64,000 nt of DNA from Strobilurus pachycystidiatus. Taxonomy: Eukaryota; Basidiomycota; Agaricomycetes; Agaricales; Physalacriaceae. The stretch spans positions 1 to 64,000 of the forward strand of contig JAHLMK010000008.1 of assembly GCA_019915135.1 (NCBI GenBank), written 5' to 3'. The notes below the pieces were generated by a model. The model saw only the letters and a program-made list of their open reading frames with translations. It made no database searches and was not told where the DNA came from. A program made the translations under genes and the position numbers. Shown one piece after another: positions 22,248 through 34,473 of this stretch. Positions within the stretch are counted from its first letter, which is position 1, and each line of letters opens with the position of its first letter.

Positions 22248-23599
22248 ATGGATACTCAAATGGGAGCCTTTTACCGATCCCTCTATCCCTTCCCAGCTGT
22301 ATGCACATGGCTCAACCAGCAGTCTGAGCGGCGCGAAGAATTCTCGCACAGAGAATTCGCCTTTTCGCTTCCTGGAGATGTCTTCCTCCGCTACCAATCC
22401 TTTGGCACGCACGAAGCGCTCCAACGGAAGGTTCTTGAGCTCAATCCTAGCCGTATTGATATTGGGGCTGTATACACGCACGAGGTCGGTCGATCGAAAC
22501 ACCCGAAGCAATGCCTAATCTATTTCTTCCAGCCCCGTCTCAGAAGGGACGTTCCACCAGAAGACTTTCAGGCTTTGCGCAGGGAGCTTGTGTTCGACAT
22601 TGACTTGACGGATTATGACTCCGTAAGGACATGTTGCTCACATGCCTCCATCTGTCGACGCTGTTGGGCGTTCATCTCCGTAGCAGTGCGCGTTATAGAC
22701 AAGGAAATTCGAGACTCCTTTGGATATCAACGACTCCTTTGGATTTACTCTGGTCGCCGGGGCATTCACTTATGGGTTTCCGACAGTGAGGCGTTAAACC
22801 TAAGAGATGACCAACGCAAGGCCATCGTTGGTTGGCTCACCTTTAAAATGCCCACCTTGCACCCACGAGTCGACAAGAAGGTCCCGCCGCCTTCTCGTTC
22901 CCTCCATCCCTCCGTCCAGTAAGTAATATGTAGCTCGTGTGCGATGTGGACTCATCCTGCACACAGGGCCGTGATGGAGGTGCTCACCGAAACCTTCACT
23001 CGTGTCATCCTTGTGGACCAAAACACCTTTGGTTCGCGGGCCGGTGCTGAGGTTCTCCTGGAGCTCATCCCGCACCCAGAAATTGTATCAACCCTGCGCA
23101 AACTATGGTTGCAAGGCCCCAATCGCAGCTCCGTGGAGAAATGGGGGGATCTCCACACCTGCATGAGCAAAGTGTCTCTTCAGGATCGAGTGGGTGGCAA
23201 TTCCAACCAGATACGGCAATGTAATCTTTTCTTAGGCCCTCCTCAAGGCCGCAATAGAAGCCATCATTTTGAGTCACACATACCCACGCCTTGACGGTAA
23301 TGTCTCAAAATTCAAAAACCACCTTCTCAAAGCACCTTTCTGCATCCACCCCAAAACCGGTCGAATCTGTGTTCCCATTGATGCCAACAAGATCGATGAC
23401 TTCGACCCAATGACTGTGCCGACGCTAGCCCAGCTTCTCAATGAGCTCGAGGAATTGCCAAGGACCTCTGTTGTACAAGAGGGGCAGCGTAAGCACAACC
23501 ACCATCCTCACCAACAAGCACTCACTACCGTCGTCAGTTTGGAGACACACGTCACTACGTCCGTATGTTGATATGTTCGAAGCTCTACTACCCAAATGA
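22248..23599 (+). CDS. PRI1: DNA primase small (catalytic) subunit
   Basis: Makes the RNA primers for replication as part of the nuclear DNA polymerase alpha-primase complex. Exons are 22248-22918, 22967-23189, 23236-23488 and 23538-23599, with 46-49-bp GT-AG introns, giving 402 aa (human PRIM1 is 420). Visible signatures are FYRSLYPFP and HREFAFSL near the N-terminus, the metal-binding aspartates in VFDIDLTDYD, the zinc-type CCSHASICRRC, SGRRGIHLWV, YPRLDGNVSK with HPKTGRICVPID, and the typical C-terminal TSLRPYVDMFEALLPK. I chose the ATG just before the conserved FYRSLYP block. The frame is open upstream, but that part does not look conserved. Nothing appears broken. Confidence 0.93.
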
Positions 23600-25087
23600 G
23601 CAAGCATCTTTTAACTTCATATGTGCCTGCTTGCTGACTGTCACCATGATCCTGTCACAGTTCCCTTTTTCTCTGGCCGTGTCAGGTACGGCTGTCTGTT
23701 TCATTCAGTCACTACGTCACACCTCGGTACTGTCTATATCGGAAGGGGTTGCGTGAGCAGCCCCGCTCCCACCGTCGGCTTTTGCAATGGCGACAACTTC
23801 TAATTCGCACACATTGGTAGTCGTGAACAAGCAGTTTCATTCAGTCACTACGTCACACCTCAGTACTGTCTATACCGGAAGGGGTTGCGTGAGCAGCCCC
23901 GCTCCCACCGTCAGCTTTTGCAATGGCCACAACTCCTAATTCGCAGACATTGATCGTCGCGAACAAGCATATGTTTTATCAGGGTCAATCACTCGGTCGA
24001 CATCATGCTGGCGTTCTCATTCATGGCCGTTCATATATAATATTCTGTGGGCAGTAAGGCGTTCTTTGCACCGAACCTTCCTCACTGGTGGGAGTGGCTG
24101 TATTACATACGTACACATTTTGCCCACCACCACACCCAGGTCATCAACAGTCGCTTTCACACTTTATGTGGTCATCTTTACGCCCATGGCCACTTGTCAG
24201 CACGATTGTATGAGTAGCCATTGTTGGCACTAACCTTGCCCTCCCCCGAAATGTCGCCGACGTCTCGGCCGTCTATCTTTGATTGGCACGTACGGGACAC
24301 CTCGCGGACATTGCGACCACAACCCTCTGTCTTTGTGGCGAGAAATATGCAGACAGCGGCGACATCCTGAGCGAGACCGGTTCACAACGTGGACTGAACA
24401 TGAAGCCGGTTGCGCAGGCTTACTTGCCGGTGGAAGTCTTCGAAGGCAAACCGCCTGTGAAATCCATGAAACCAAGTCGCTGCCTTGAACATAGCGGAAG
24501 CCGGACCAATGTGTTGAAGCCATAGCCAGCTAATGCGAGCGATCCTCTCACAACTGCACAGATCAGCCTAGGTAGTACAAAAATTCTACACCACGAGCGC
24601 GATCATGGATTTTTTTTTTTTCAGAGGCCAACTAGACCGCGTAGCACATAATGCAGAAAGCGGGAAAAGCCAATCATTTGGGGAAGACAAGACACCAAGT
24701 TTTGCCCTACAGGCGCCTCGTCGTGTGGAGCTTGTCCTTTGCGCATAGCAATGTCTTCGCTAAAGCGACAGTGAGCGTCGGAGTGATGGCTGAGAGGCAA
24801 CATTAGTGTCCAATCATCTTGTCATTTACTCAAGAGTGGTCCATCCCGGGCGCCCCCTTAGTTACATTCTATCACACTGTGGCTGACTGGGGATGTTCCT
24901 TCTTCGAATTCCCGACAACCGGATTACACAATACATCATTGTTCCCAACCTCACGGGCCAACACCTCCCAATCAGTCTCTCCCGCTTTCCGTCCTCATTC
25001 GGAGATTTGTGCATTACTGGTCGTGGGAACAATTGACCCCAATTATCACGATTTCCCACGATGTAACACTCATTTTTCCGACCAGAT
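23600..25087. other. Intergenic, no gene seen; includes a 136-bp tandem duplication
   Basis: A 136-bp segment beginning GTTTCATTCAGTCAC at 23698 is repeated from 23834, with a few substitutions, to about 23969. The rest has short frames only and a T-run near 24610. Confidence 0.7.
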
Positions 25088-26596
25088 ATGACCTACGCTC
25101 GCCCTGATGAGCTACAGACCTACCTCCGCGGAAATGTGGCGTTCAACCGCGCTGACATCGAATCCAGCATAGCAGAGAAGTCCGTGCGGGTCGAGGAATA
25201 CGATTGGCTCCTCCGGAACCGCGCCCAGGTTGTGGGAGAGCTCCTAGACAACCAAAGCCTCATCGCCCCCATTCGCTCGCTTCCGCCTGATATCCTCGTT
25301 ACAATCTTCCAATATCTCTGCGTGTCTTGGGATGAAAGGGTGGGAAGACGGATTCCCGAGGAACTGAGCAATGATCGGCACCTCCGCTTCCTTCGTCCCC
25401 CGTTTGAAGACTATTATGGCAGTTCGTGGCCTGTAAGCCAGGTCTGCGCCACATGGCGCACAGTCGCGCTTTCCAACCCCTTGCTTTGGACCACGTTCGC
25501 CTTGAACTATGGTTGCCACACATCATTGAATGGTCTCCGAACAGTGCCTGAGAACCAGCTAGCCTTCATCACCTGCCTGCAGCTCCAGAGGTGTGGCACT
25601 ACTGCTGGACTCGACATCATTCTCGTAGGGGGGATCCCAGACCCAAGTGTCGTCGCCACACTCCGCCCAACCTCCCATCGTTGGCGCCGCGTGATGTGTT
25701 CGGAACCTACACTCCGCGCCTTCCCTACATTGTCCTCCCTCCAGACCCTCTTTCTCCTTTCGTCATCAAACAAAAAGCCCCGTGAACCTCCTCCATTCCA
25801 CGCTCCTCTTTTGCGGGAGGTGTACATGTTCGGCGAACAGGGCCCTTTACCTGATTTCATACCGGAGCACATCACACGCCTGACGTGCAGGAACACACTC
25901 CTTGCGTTGGAGGCCGTGCATCGCATGGCAGCGCTCCGGGAGATACACGTTATCTACGGTGGCAACTCCCTGATGCCAGACACCCTCCCTCATCAACTGA
26001 ACTTTCGTCTCCTCGAAACGGCGGCCTTTACAAAGTTAGGCGACGATATGGCCCACATTCTGAGTCACATGAATGCGCCTCTTCTGGCCAACCTTACCCT
26101 GACCCTCAACCGCGTGCACCCTTCTTTCTACCAATTGCACACCAACCCCCATGTGCACTTGCGCACCTTGACACTCAACTTGGAGGTCTTCACTATTGAC
26201 GAGCAAGCATCCGGCGTATCTGAATTTCTGGCATCCGTGCCCAATGTCAACCATTTTACCATCACTGTATCCCTCGACACCTCTCCGCTCGTTATACAGA
26301 GTCTCACCATCGAAGACAACCATCCACCCTCCTTGCCTCACTTGGCACTACTCACCATTGACTTCCTCTCGAATGACGACACGGACAGCGATTATAGCGA
26401 TGAAACACCAGCCCTTCATGAAGATGAGATGCACAGGCTGTTCTCCGGCCTTTTCACAGTCATTGAGTCGCGTGTTACTCATGGAACCCTCCGCGGCCTT
26501 GATCTCTCTTCTCAAGTTCACAATTATTTCAAGCAGCACTGTGGATCTAGATACGACAATGTATTACGGGTTCTCACTGTAGTTCAACATCTGTAG
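25088..26596 (+). CDS. F-box protein (502 aa, single exon)
   Basis: An adaptor predicted to link Skp1-cullin ubiquitin ligases to targets. The N-terminal part is helical (SSIAEKSVRVEEYDWLLRNR). An F-box follows at about residues 63-130: SLPPDILVTIFQYL, then the usual WPVSQVCATWRTVALSNPLLW. The remainder is a leucine-rich, LRR-like tail without identifiable repeats. The length and layout are those of the large Agaricomycete F-box families. The ATG at 25088 is the first in frame after an upstream non-coding run. The target is unknown. Confidence 0.85.
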   Translation: MTYARPDELQTYLRGNVAFNRADIESSIAEKSVRVEEYDWLLRNRAQVVGELLDNQSLIAPIRSLPPDILVTIFQYLCVSWDERVGRRIPEELSNDRHLRFLRPPFEDYYGSSWPVSQVCATWRTVALSNPLLWTTFALNYGCHTSLNGLRTVPENQLAFITCLQLQRCGTTAGLDIILVGGIPDPSVVATLRPTSHRWRRVMCSEPTLRAFPTLSSLQTLFLLSSSNKKPREPPPFHAPLLREVYMFGEQGPLPDFIPEHITRLTCRNTLLALEAVHRMAALREIHVIYGGNSLMPDTLPHQLNFRLLETAAFTKLGDDMAHILSHMNAPLLANLTLTLNRVHPSFYQLHTNPHVHLRTLTLNLEVFTIDEQASGVSEFLASVPNVNHFTITVSLDTSPLVIQSLTIEDNHPPSLPHLALLTIDFLSNDDTDSDYSDETPALHEDEMHRLFSGLFTVIESRVTHGTLRGLDLSSQVHNYFKQHCGSRYDNVLRVLTVVQHL

Positions 26597-26649
26597 ACAC
26601 TTATGACTCAATGCGAAGCGGATGACCCAGCCCTTGGCCCTTGTAATCC

Positions 26650-28363
26650 TCCTGAAACCGTGAAGCTCACAGTCCATCACTCCACGGTGAGAGTCACGGC
26701 CTCCCCCCCTCCTTGAATCCCTATTTCTCACGTTGCACGCAGTCAAGGAACCTCCTCTCCGTGTGCAAATCCTATGGCGCGGTAAAACAGCCCACTGACA
26801 CCCTCACTATATCAACGCGGGCGTGGGCAAAGTGGAAATCACCCGCGCAATTTGATTTGTTATACACCAAACCTGTAGTTCACTTGAAAGCCCGCGAGCA
26901 ACCGTCGTTCAGCCCATTGACATTCCTCAATCATGTACGACCCGACGAACCGACTCCCACCAAATGTGTGACCATTTACTGTTTGCATTTGGTTCACGAC
27001 TCACACGTCCTTCCCAGACACCCCTCGAAACCCACACCCCGACCTCACACCCCAGCAAGCATGCGCTGCCATTCGGCAGCCCAAACCGCTCACCGTGTTC
27101 TTCCACTTGGATTCCATACCTGTTATCCACCATCAGCAAGTTGAAGCCACGCCGCTCACAAGGTAACCACACCCACCCCCCCGCCGCCGCCAGATCTGAT
27201 CATTGAATAGCTTGCTTTGCGCCGGCGACGACTACATCAATCGTACCACCGACCAGCTTCCGCCGGAATGTCAATCCACCCTCGTTGATTGGCACCGAGG
27301 CTACTCGTATGCCATGTTGTCGCGCGGCATGGTCTATGACAAGTTCCATGTCGATTATGCTTCGCCTCTCATACTTCAAATTCTCCAAGGGGAAATCATC
27401 ATCCGTGTCTCTTGGACAAACAACACAACCCTCGACTACTGCTGTTTGTTTGACGATGGCCGAGAAGTCAACGAGACAGTATTATTTCGCATGACTGCTG
27501 GTGACGAACTGTACGTGCTTCCAACCTCCCTCCCTCCAATCCCTCACCATACCCTCACAGTGTCATCCATCCCTTCAGCAGCACTCACATCGTGGCCCTC
27601 AAACACACCATCATCCGCAAGACCCATGCCCATCACGAGATGATCTATCCCATTACCGTTCCCGCCCTCATCCATTTGGCATGCATATGGAGACAGGAAG
27701 AAAAATTCGCATGGGCATTGCATGCCCGTGGAATCTTGCACAGTTGTTGGCAATACATGACTGGTTCGTCCTCGATCAACCCAATCATCGTTCACCAACC
27801 GAAGCCATCTGCCAGAACAACCGCCCTGCACGCCTGATTTCGTGACACTCCAGAATGCCAGCATAGGCGCTCTAGGCCTCCTCTCCACTCCCTTCCTGCT
27901 GGATAAGGAATCGTGCGATTCCTTCAAGGTTGAGCGTGACGTCGCTCTCGCTCATTTCCGACTGTACGTCGCAAAACTTCATCGATTTTACCACGTAGTG
28001 TCGCAAACGTACGATGAAACAACCTGCATGCTATCCCCTACCCCCCTCCAGGATCAGCTCCAGCCGCCGAAACATGTCAGGTCATTTTTGGACACATTTG
28101 CGAGACACTACTGGGAGGCCTTTGCATGTTATCTCTCGCACAAAGCGTCCCGGGAACAACGACCCGCATTACGCCAGCTCCTGTCCCAGTACTGGGCAGG
28201 AACCATCGCTCCCGCCCTGGACCTGCAGCCCAACCCCCCGCCCACCCTCAATCAATGCGATCGCAAGTCGCGCAACGCAGGTTCACATCGTTTCTTCGTG
28301 GTGCCCGGAGAAGGAAAGGACAAGCAGGGGAGGCTGATTCAATTGGAGCTGGAGCACCGGTAG
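26650..28363 (+). pseudogene. JmjC/cupin-like gene, 3' half only (left arm)
   Basis: Copy of the 3' half of the gene at 37672-41551. It has a JmjC/cupin-like core with FHVDY (HxD iron ligands), QILQGEIIIRVSW, then after a GTACGT...CACAG intron a distal His in HPFSSTHIVALKHT. The frame at 27842-28363 closes it. Its 5' half, including the promoter and N-terminal module, is absent because the arm begins at 26650 just after the F-box gene. It is therefore a duplicated fragment and is unlikely to make the full protein. Confidence 0.7.
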
Positions 28364-29470
28364 ACGTAGGCTGGTTAGTTTTACAAATCAATATTACGTC
28401 ACCAATGCACATTCCATCCTGCAGCCATGACTGACCAACTCATTGTCCGCGCCCGTCTCGATAACACCCCCTTCTTCGTTGCGCTGAATCTCCATCGCAT
28501 TCACAGTGAAATCACCGATGCTGCCACCAAAGAGGAAGCGTTTCGCGAGGTGCGTCGCCCCGTAAGCAACATCTTCGTCCGATACCTCAACAGCCACAGG
28601 CCGCGGTGTCAGCGTTTTCCCATAGCGCGCGCTACCTCGCCACCTTCCCACAGCTCACCTCAGATACGGGCGAACATCGCGAGTTGACCCTCCACGCCAT
28701 AAGCTCCCGCGCAAAGCATCCTGTCGCCAAAGCTATGCAGTCGACCTTGTACCGTGCCCACGTTGTTCGTCTCGCAGAGCAGTGTGTCTTAACCCGCCCA
28801 CCTTTCCTTTCAGCGGAACGGAAAAAACCGGCCTTCCAAATCCCCACACTGAAACACGCGCGCGACATGTTTGGTGCGCTCGGAGACATTCCTAAAACCC
28901 TCAAAGCATTCCGACAGCACTCTGCCTCCCTCAAGCACTTTGTTGCAAGCGAACCCGCCCCGTTCGCGGAAGCACCTGATTCCTGTTCAGATCTCGGTCT
29001 CGCTGCTATTACTAACGCCTATCAGATCTCCCTCTCTGCTTTGCATTCCTCCACATTCCTCCTTCGAGTAACCATTTTTGCTGATCTACTGAGAGCACAA
29101 CTCGTAAATTGATTCTCATGTTGCGCTTCTACCACCCACTCATGGCAATCTCTCAGACACCCGATTTGATTCCTGTTGAGAGTTTGGCGTCGTACGTCCC
29201 ATCAATAATTCATGACCGTCCCACCGTTGAATCAACCATCGTAGGTTGGGTGAAAAGGGCGCGCACCCAGTTCTAGGGGACCTCGAAAGTGAACACGCCA
29301 GCTCTTATGGCCACTTTCCCGACTTTTACCATTTCCTCGCCATTTCCCCCATCTTCCTCTTCACACCTGTCGTCAAGAAGCTGAGGCAAATGTCGTCACT
29401 GGCCATGCTGCAGGTATGTTCCACTGCCATCCATATACCAGGACATAATGACCCCCTCAGTTGGCCGACT
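26650..29470 (+). repeat. 2821-bp inverted repeat, left arm
   Basis: Every open frame in this interval has an exact, same-length counterpart in 36565-39385 on the other strand, with coordinates summing to 66035. The arms therefore carry no net indels and look essentially identical. The boundaries are TCCTGAAACC at 26650 and GGCCGACT at 29470, and homology stops at both. Confidence 0.9.
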
Positions 29471-32400
29471 TGTTCCATCACTACAAAAACCCAGGCTCAG
29501 ACCTCCTTCATGCGCTCGAGCGCGCTGCCTTTACATGCGTCTACACCATTGCCTACAACGGCACTGACCTCAGAACAGCCGTCGCTCAGCTCTTGATTGC
29601 TGTTGAAGAACACCTACCCTCCCTGCCGGACGCACAACACGAACTCTGGTATGCCGGGCTCCTCTCCGCCATTACCGATGAAGCCGCCTCCGCCCCTCCC
29701 CTCAAATCCCCGCGGGGTCCAATGCCCGAAGACGGCACGGCGCATCCTGCAGCCTCTGAACCTCACGGAGCCAAAGCTCCTCTGGCTATCCTTCCATCTT
29801 CGTCCCAAACCCACCTCCCCTCGACTTCGTCAATTGAGGCTCACCGCGTCTCCCGAACACCTTCCCCACGCCCTCAACCCGATGCCTCGGAGGACCGCCA
29901 CCCATCGCCCAACAGTGACAGAGCTCGCACAGCCAGAGCCAGCACCGTTCTCACGGTTACCGCCGTTCCGCCACCCCGAGCTGCAGAACGCAGGGTTGCC
30001 AAACCTCAATCTGCCGCCCATGTCATGCCACCCTCCACTAAGGTGAAGACGAAAAGCAAGAGAAAGGCACCTGACACCCTCACTTTTTTGCTACCTCCTC
30101 GCGTCGCATTTGAACATGCGTCGCTCGTTGAGCGCAAAACCATTCGCCTCCGGGCCGAACGCATCTCCGAGTCGCTCATGCACTGCGCCATCATCGTGCC
30201 AGCCCTCCCTCCTCCAGCCTCCGAAGAGGTGGTCGGCGTTCGAACAACAAAGCGCACGCAGGTAGGGTTCAGTTTAGACATGAGCACGAATGTCGGATAT
30301 TTTCAGATATTTCAATTATATTCGTATCCGACATCCGAAGATATTCGGATGTCGGATGTCGGATACCTCTCGGATGTCGGATGCCTCTCGGATGTCGGAT
30401 GTCCACTTTCTGAGCAGACATCCGAGACATAATAGTGTGGGCTGTAGTATATGAGTGTTCTGTGTTAGCTATGTGACTCTAATTGACATTTATACACAGT
30501 GTAATACCATAACTTCATAGTAGGTATGGTTTCAGGCTGCTCTTGATGCAATATCATGCCAATACTCATGGATATTCAGATATATTCGAATATATTCGGA
30601 TGAATATTCACAAATATTCGGATATTGGACAATTATCTCGGATGCAATGTCGGATATCTATCCGAATATGAATATCTGGGTTTGAGGTGCACATATTCGT
30701 GGTTCGGATGTCGGATACATCCGAATAGACACTCGTGATCATGTCTAGTTCAGTTTGCCACTTGTAATCCCTCCTATTCCTCCCTCTCACACCCTGACAC
30801 ACAGCGATCAGCGCCGTTTGGACTGCCCTTGTTCGACGCCGAACGCCAACAGTGGGTCATCGAACAAGTCCGCGTACTGCAACACTATGTCGGTCATGCC
30901 TCCTCCCATATCGCCTCGCCGCTCACCCAGCTCCAGGCTCCGCTTTTCTCCTTACGTATCCGCGGATTGCTTTCCGCTCACCATATGCGCCCCCTCGCAA
31001 CGTTGCCTCAGTCCGCGCCGTCAGCAGATGGCCCTGTCGTCTCTCGTCGGTCAAGCGATGACTGGTTAAACCTCACCCGCCTCCAGAAATTAGACCTTGC
31101 ATCCCAGACCGTCCTCCACATCCACTGTTCCACTAAAAGGCCGCATTCAGCCTCTGGACCCATCTCTCCCGCACTCTTCACTCACTGGGTCGATGTCAAT
31201 GCTCCACACTCCGCTACTTGTTTGTCCCTTTTCCGATTGCCCTCTGCTCCACTTCTTAACCTTTTCTCGCCAGACCCGCTCCTCAGAGACTTTGTCGACC
31301 TACAGGACGCAGACCTACCTGGGTACCACCGTGATCTGACGATCATGCAGGTACTGGCGGAGATGGCCCTCGGCGACAAGGGCGATGTTGTCAATCTCAT
31401 TGACATCCCACAGGACGAGACGGCCCCGAGCACCATGCCCCCCCTCACCAAGTAGGATGTCACTACCTCTCCTCTCTCACATATTTAACTCTTCTCTTTC
31501 ATAGGTCCCTGTGTCAGATAAAGTTTGTCTTGAGAGATACCGCCACTATCTTCCCGGCCGCATCTTGTCGCATTGATGTGACGCAGGGATTATACTGGCA
31601 GTTACTCGGTGGTGAGGGATCTGACACTGACCTGCACCATGATGCCAGCGGCCTTCCAACCGCCGTCTTACTCGTCAAAGGGAAGAAGCTCTGGCTCCCC
31701 GTCAAAAGAGCCTTTGACCCGAATCAACCAGTCCCTTTCTGTCAACTGTGGTCTGGAGAACAGGCTCGCACGAAATACAGCGACATGGTCACGACGGCCA
31801 TCTACATGAAGCCAGGGGATGTAGTGTAAGCTCAAACCACACACGGAACCCTATTTTTTTTTTTTTGTCTTTTCGCTAAACTTTGTGTCAGTGTCATGCC
31901 CCCCGGTACCGAGCATTACGTTCTCAACCTCACAGACTGTGCCATGCGGGGGGCGCAGTTCCTCAACCGATTCGTCATGCGGCGGGCACTGCCCTCACTC
32001 ATTCACACAACGGTCATCGATTACTCGGTGACCAACATGACCCACACTGAGACATGGGCTATATATGCCCGCTTCCTCGTTTGTTGGTGCAAGCGTTGTT
32101 TGATCGGTACTATCGCCCCACCTATTAATCCGGCTACCACTAAAAAACTTTCAGGTGAAGTCGACGAAGAATATGTGCCGCCACCCGACCAGTTCTCTGG
32201 CCTTGTCGACATCCTATATCTCGGGCTGACCGTTCTTACCGCTGTCCTCTTCCTTGGTCCAGATAAACACAGTAGTGTTTTTGTCGAGTGTCACATTGCG
32301 ACGACAGTTTTCAAAGACTTCGTCCAATGGCACCGTGCGCGCTACACCGTGACATGCATCCACAACGTCTTCTCCGATGTTCCCCGCATGTTTTATCAAA

Positions 32401-32972
32401 ACATTTGGGGATACTTCGCCATCGTCCGCCGTAACTTTAACAATTTCAGCGACATTGAAGATACTCCGCAGCGCATTGAACCAGTGGCACTTCGCAAGGC
32501 AATGAACGATCTTTGGGCTACAGTTTTCCAGGTCACATTCTCCTTCGACGAACCCATCGACCTTCCGTCCGACCCCGTTCCACCCGAACTCCTCTTTCCA
32601 TACCTCGAAGGCGAAGTTACTGCGGTCGCGCAGCCTCCGGCAGCCCGCTCGCCCTCCCCCACCCCCTCGCCCTCTGCCACCCTCGAAGACGTGGTCACCC
32701 TGCTCCCCATTGATCCTATGGAAGCGCATACGGCTGAAAAGGCCATCCTCGCACAGGCAGGACCCAAAGCGACCGTCCACAATGTAGGCCACACAGGAGA
32801 AACAGATGTGGGACGGGATCTCGATCAGGATGGGTCCGCCGCTCTCAGCCGCCTCGCCTTGTCTTCCCAGCAAACGGAAAAGGCACCCGCGGAAGGCTCC
32901 CGTCGCTCGACGAGAAAGCGTCGGAACCCCGACGCAGCATCCGATCAGACCCAGAAACGGGGGCGACATTAA
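28427..32972 (+). CDS. JmjC/cupin-like domain protein (about 1237 aa)
   Basis: My exon model is 28427-28561, 28600-29103, 29157-29244, 29277-29413, 29461-30261, 30805-31451, 31505-31825 and 31892-32972. Phases agree throughout, and the intron positions largely match the paralogue at 37672-41551. The 32-bp intron at 29245-29276 is the weakest. The order is a helical N-terminal module, a Pro/Ser-rich middle, then a JmjC/cupin-like core with LHHDASG (HxD) and PGTEHYVLN (distal His), a helical region, and a basic, NLS-like tail (RRSTRKRRNPD). It is probably a nuclear 2OG-Fe(II) oxygenase-like protein, substrate unknown. Exons 1-4 lie in the left repeat arm and the rest in the spacer. The intron at 30262-30804 holds a MITE. 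Confidence 0.72.
30275..30747 (+). mobile_element. 473-bp hAT-like MITE, in an intron
   Basis: Imperfect terminal inverted repeats of about 20 bp, beginning TAGACATGAGCACGA on one side and TAGACATGATCACGA on the other strand at the far end. The flanking 8-bp duplication GTTCAGTT (30267-30274 and 30748-30755) is perfect. Subterminal arrays of GGATGTC/GACATCC are present. An 8-bp duplication fits hAT-type transposition. No transposase is encoded. Confidence 0.9.
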
Positions 32973-33087
32973 TTAGGCAGCCAACTATCTGTAACCTATC
33001 CTCACACGTGCTATGAAATCATGATTAGTGTACCGATTATTTCTTCCCATGCACAACCAACATCGACCAACAGCCTTTGGCCGGCGC

Positions 33088-34473
33088 ATGGCTATGCGCC
33101 TTACCTCAAGCAAACCCAAAGAACCGGCACCAACGCCCGGACCCATAGTCACCACTAAAGAAAACCAGTTAACAGCCCCCCTTGCGGTGCGTTCCACCCG
33201 AACTCGACCCATCCGCCATCTGACCGCGAACCATTGCAGAACGATGCTGATTCGGGCAAGGAAACTCCTGCCAATCTTCACCCTCTTCCTATCTCGCGCC
33301 GACAACCTCAACCGTTTCCCGTCGCGCGTTCACCCAAGAAATCACCGTCCAAGTCAAAGGCTCGTTTGGCCAAACAGTCGTCTACCGTTGTTCGCGGTAA
33401 TATCGGGTTACGCGTCGTGTCCTCGGACGAGTCCTCCTCTGAAGAGGGCTTTGAACCCTTGAACACAAACCCCCCTACGACGTACGGTGCGAGGTGAAAC
33501 TATCCAAACTCAGCCTTTTTACTATCTGACAGCTCCACCGTCGCAGTCCCAAACCAGACTCTGATGGGGATCTAGATGCCTGTTCGTCTCATCCACACTT
33601 TCCCCTAACTTGTCTGAACTGCGGCAGGCTTCCTTGATCCCGACGTTGATCCAAAGGACTTGTGTCCTTATTGCGACGAGCTCCTCCCCACCCTCTGTTC
33701 ACCTCGATTAGGTCAAATGTTCGACCATGTCCGCCGTCAGTCCTCCCCTCACCCCCGCCCGACAAACCCATTGGGCAGGAAAGCGCCCATGCAGTTGTTT
33801 ATCTCAGTATGTACCCGCCATCGCTTCGAAACAAAGCTCCTGCCGGAAGCGAAGAGGCACGGTTGGCCCGAGCATATTGATTTTGCCAGCCTCCATCGGC
33901 GTGTGCAGGAGAAACTCCCGCAACTGGCCCTACTTATCGCCGACCCAGGCCAAAGGGATGGAAACTTCTTCTGGCAAGAAGCCACCCGCGAAGTCCGTGA
34001 GAAGGGCAAAGCGGGCATGGCGTCCATACACAATCAGCTTGCCAACCTTGAGAAGATGCAGGCGGGATAGTGAGTGCCTACACACAGGTTCTGATCCGCT
34101 GACCAGTCATCGATGTAGTTACGGGGAACAAGGATTTGTCGTCATGTGGAAAGCCCTCTCGGCACTTCTACCCTCCAGTCGCCCTCCGCCTGAGCCCATG
34201 GCCCGCCAACAATTTCTCGAGCGAGTACTTTTGCCGGAGCTTGCCATGCGGCTCATCAAGGAGGATCAAGACATTGTCAGTGACCTCGACGCTATCCAAA
34301 TCCTTCGTGACAGCAGCGCATACGGCGTCGCCATGTTCCCTTATGAATCAGATGACGGTGCGGATAATCCCACAGACGAGGTCATCGTTAAGAGGACCGA
34401 GGCGTCCAACCCTCATAAACGGGTAAGGCCCAGGGCGAAACCGGTTGGGAAAGGGGCCTGGCCCTCCATTTAA
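33088..34473 (+). CDS. RTC4-like domain protein (about 394 aa)
   Basis: Exons are 33088-33186, 33240-33493, 33547-33581, 33628-34069 and 34119-34473, with all phases consistent. The N-terminal third is basic and Ser/Pro-rich (RSPKKSPSKSKAR, then SSDESSSEEG). The C-terminal part matches the fungal RTC4 (restriction of telomere capping protein 4) domain pattern: LCPYCDELLP, PRPTNPLGRKAP, CTRHRFETKLLP, GWPEHIDF, then after an intron GYYGEQGFVVMW and RDSSAYGVAMFP. In yeast RTC4 is linked to telomere capping. In basidiomycetes the domain occurs in several genes and the role is not established. The last residues are basic. Confidence 0.85.

Noticed and set aside
33028..33462. 144-codon frame over the RTC4-like 5' region
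   Set aside because: Only its first part (33088-33186) is used. The spliced model continues in another frame, which gives the conserved RTC4-like protein.
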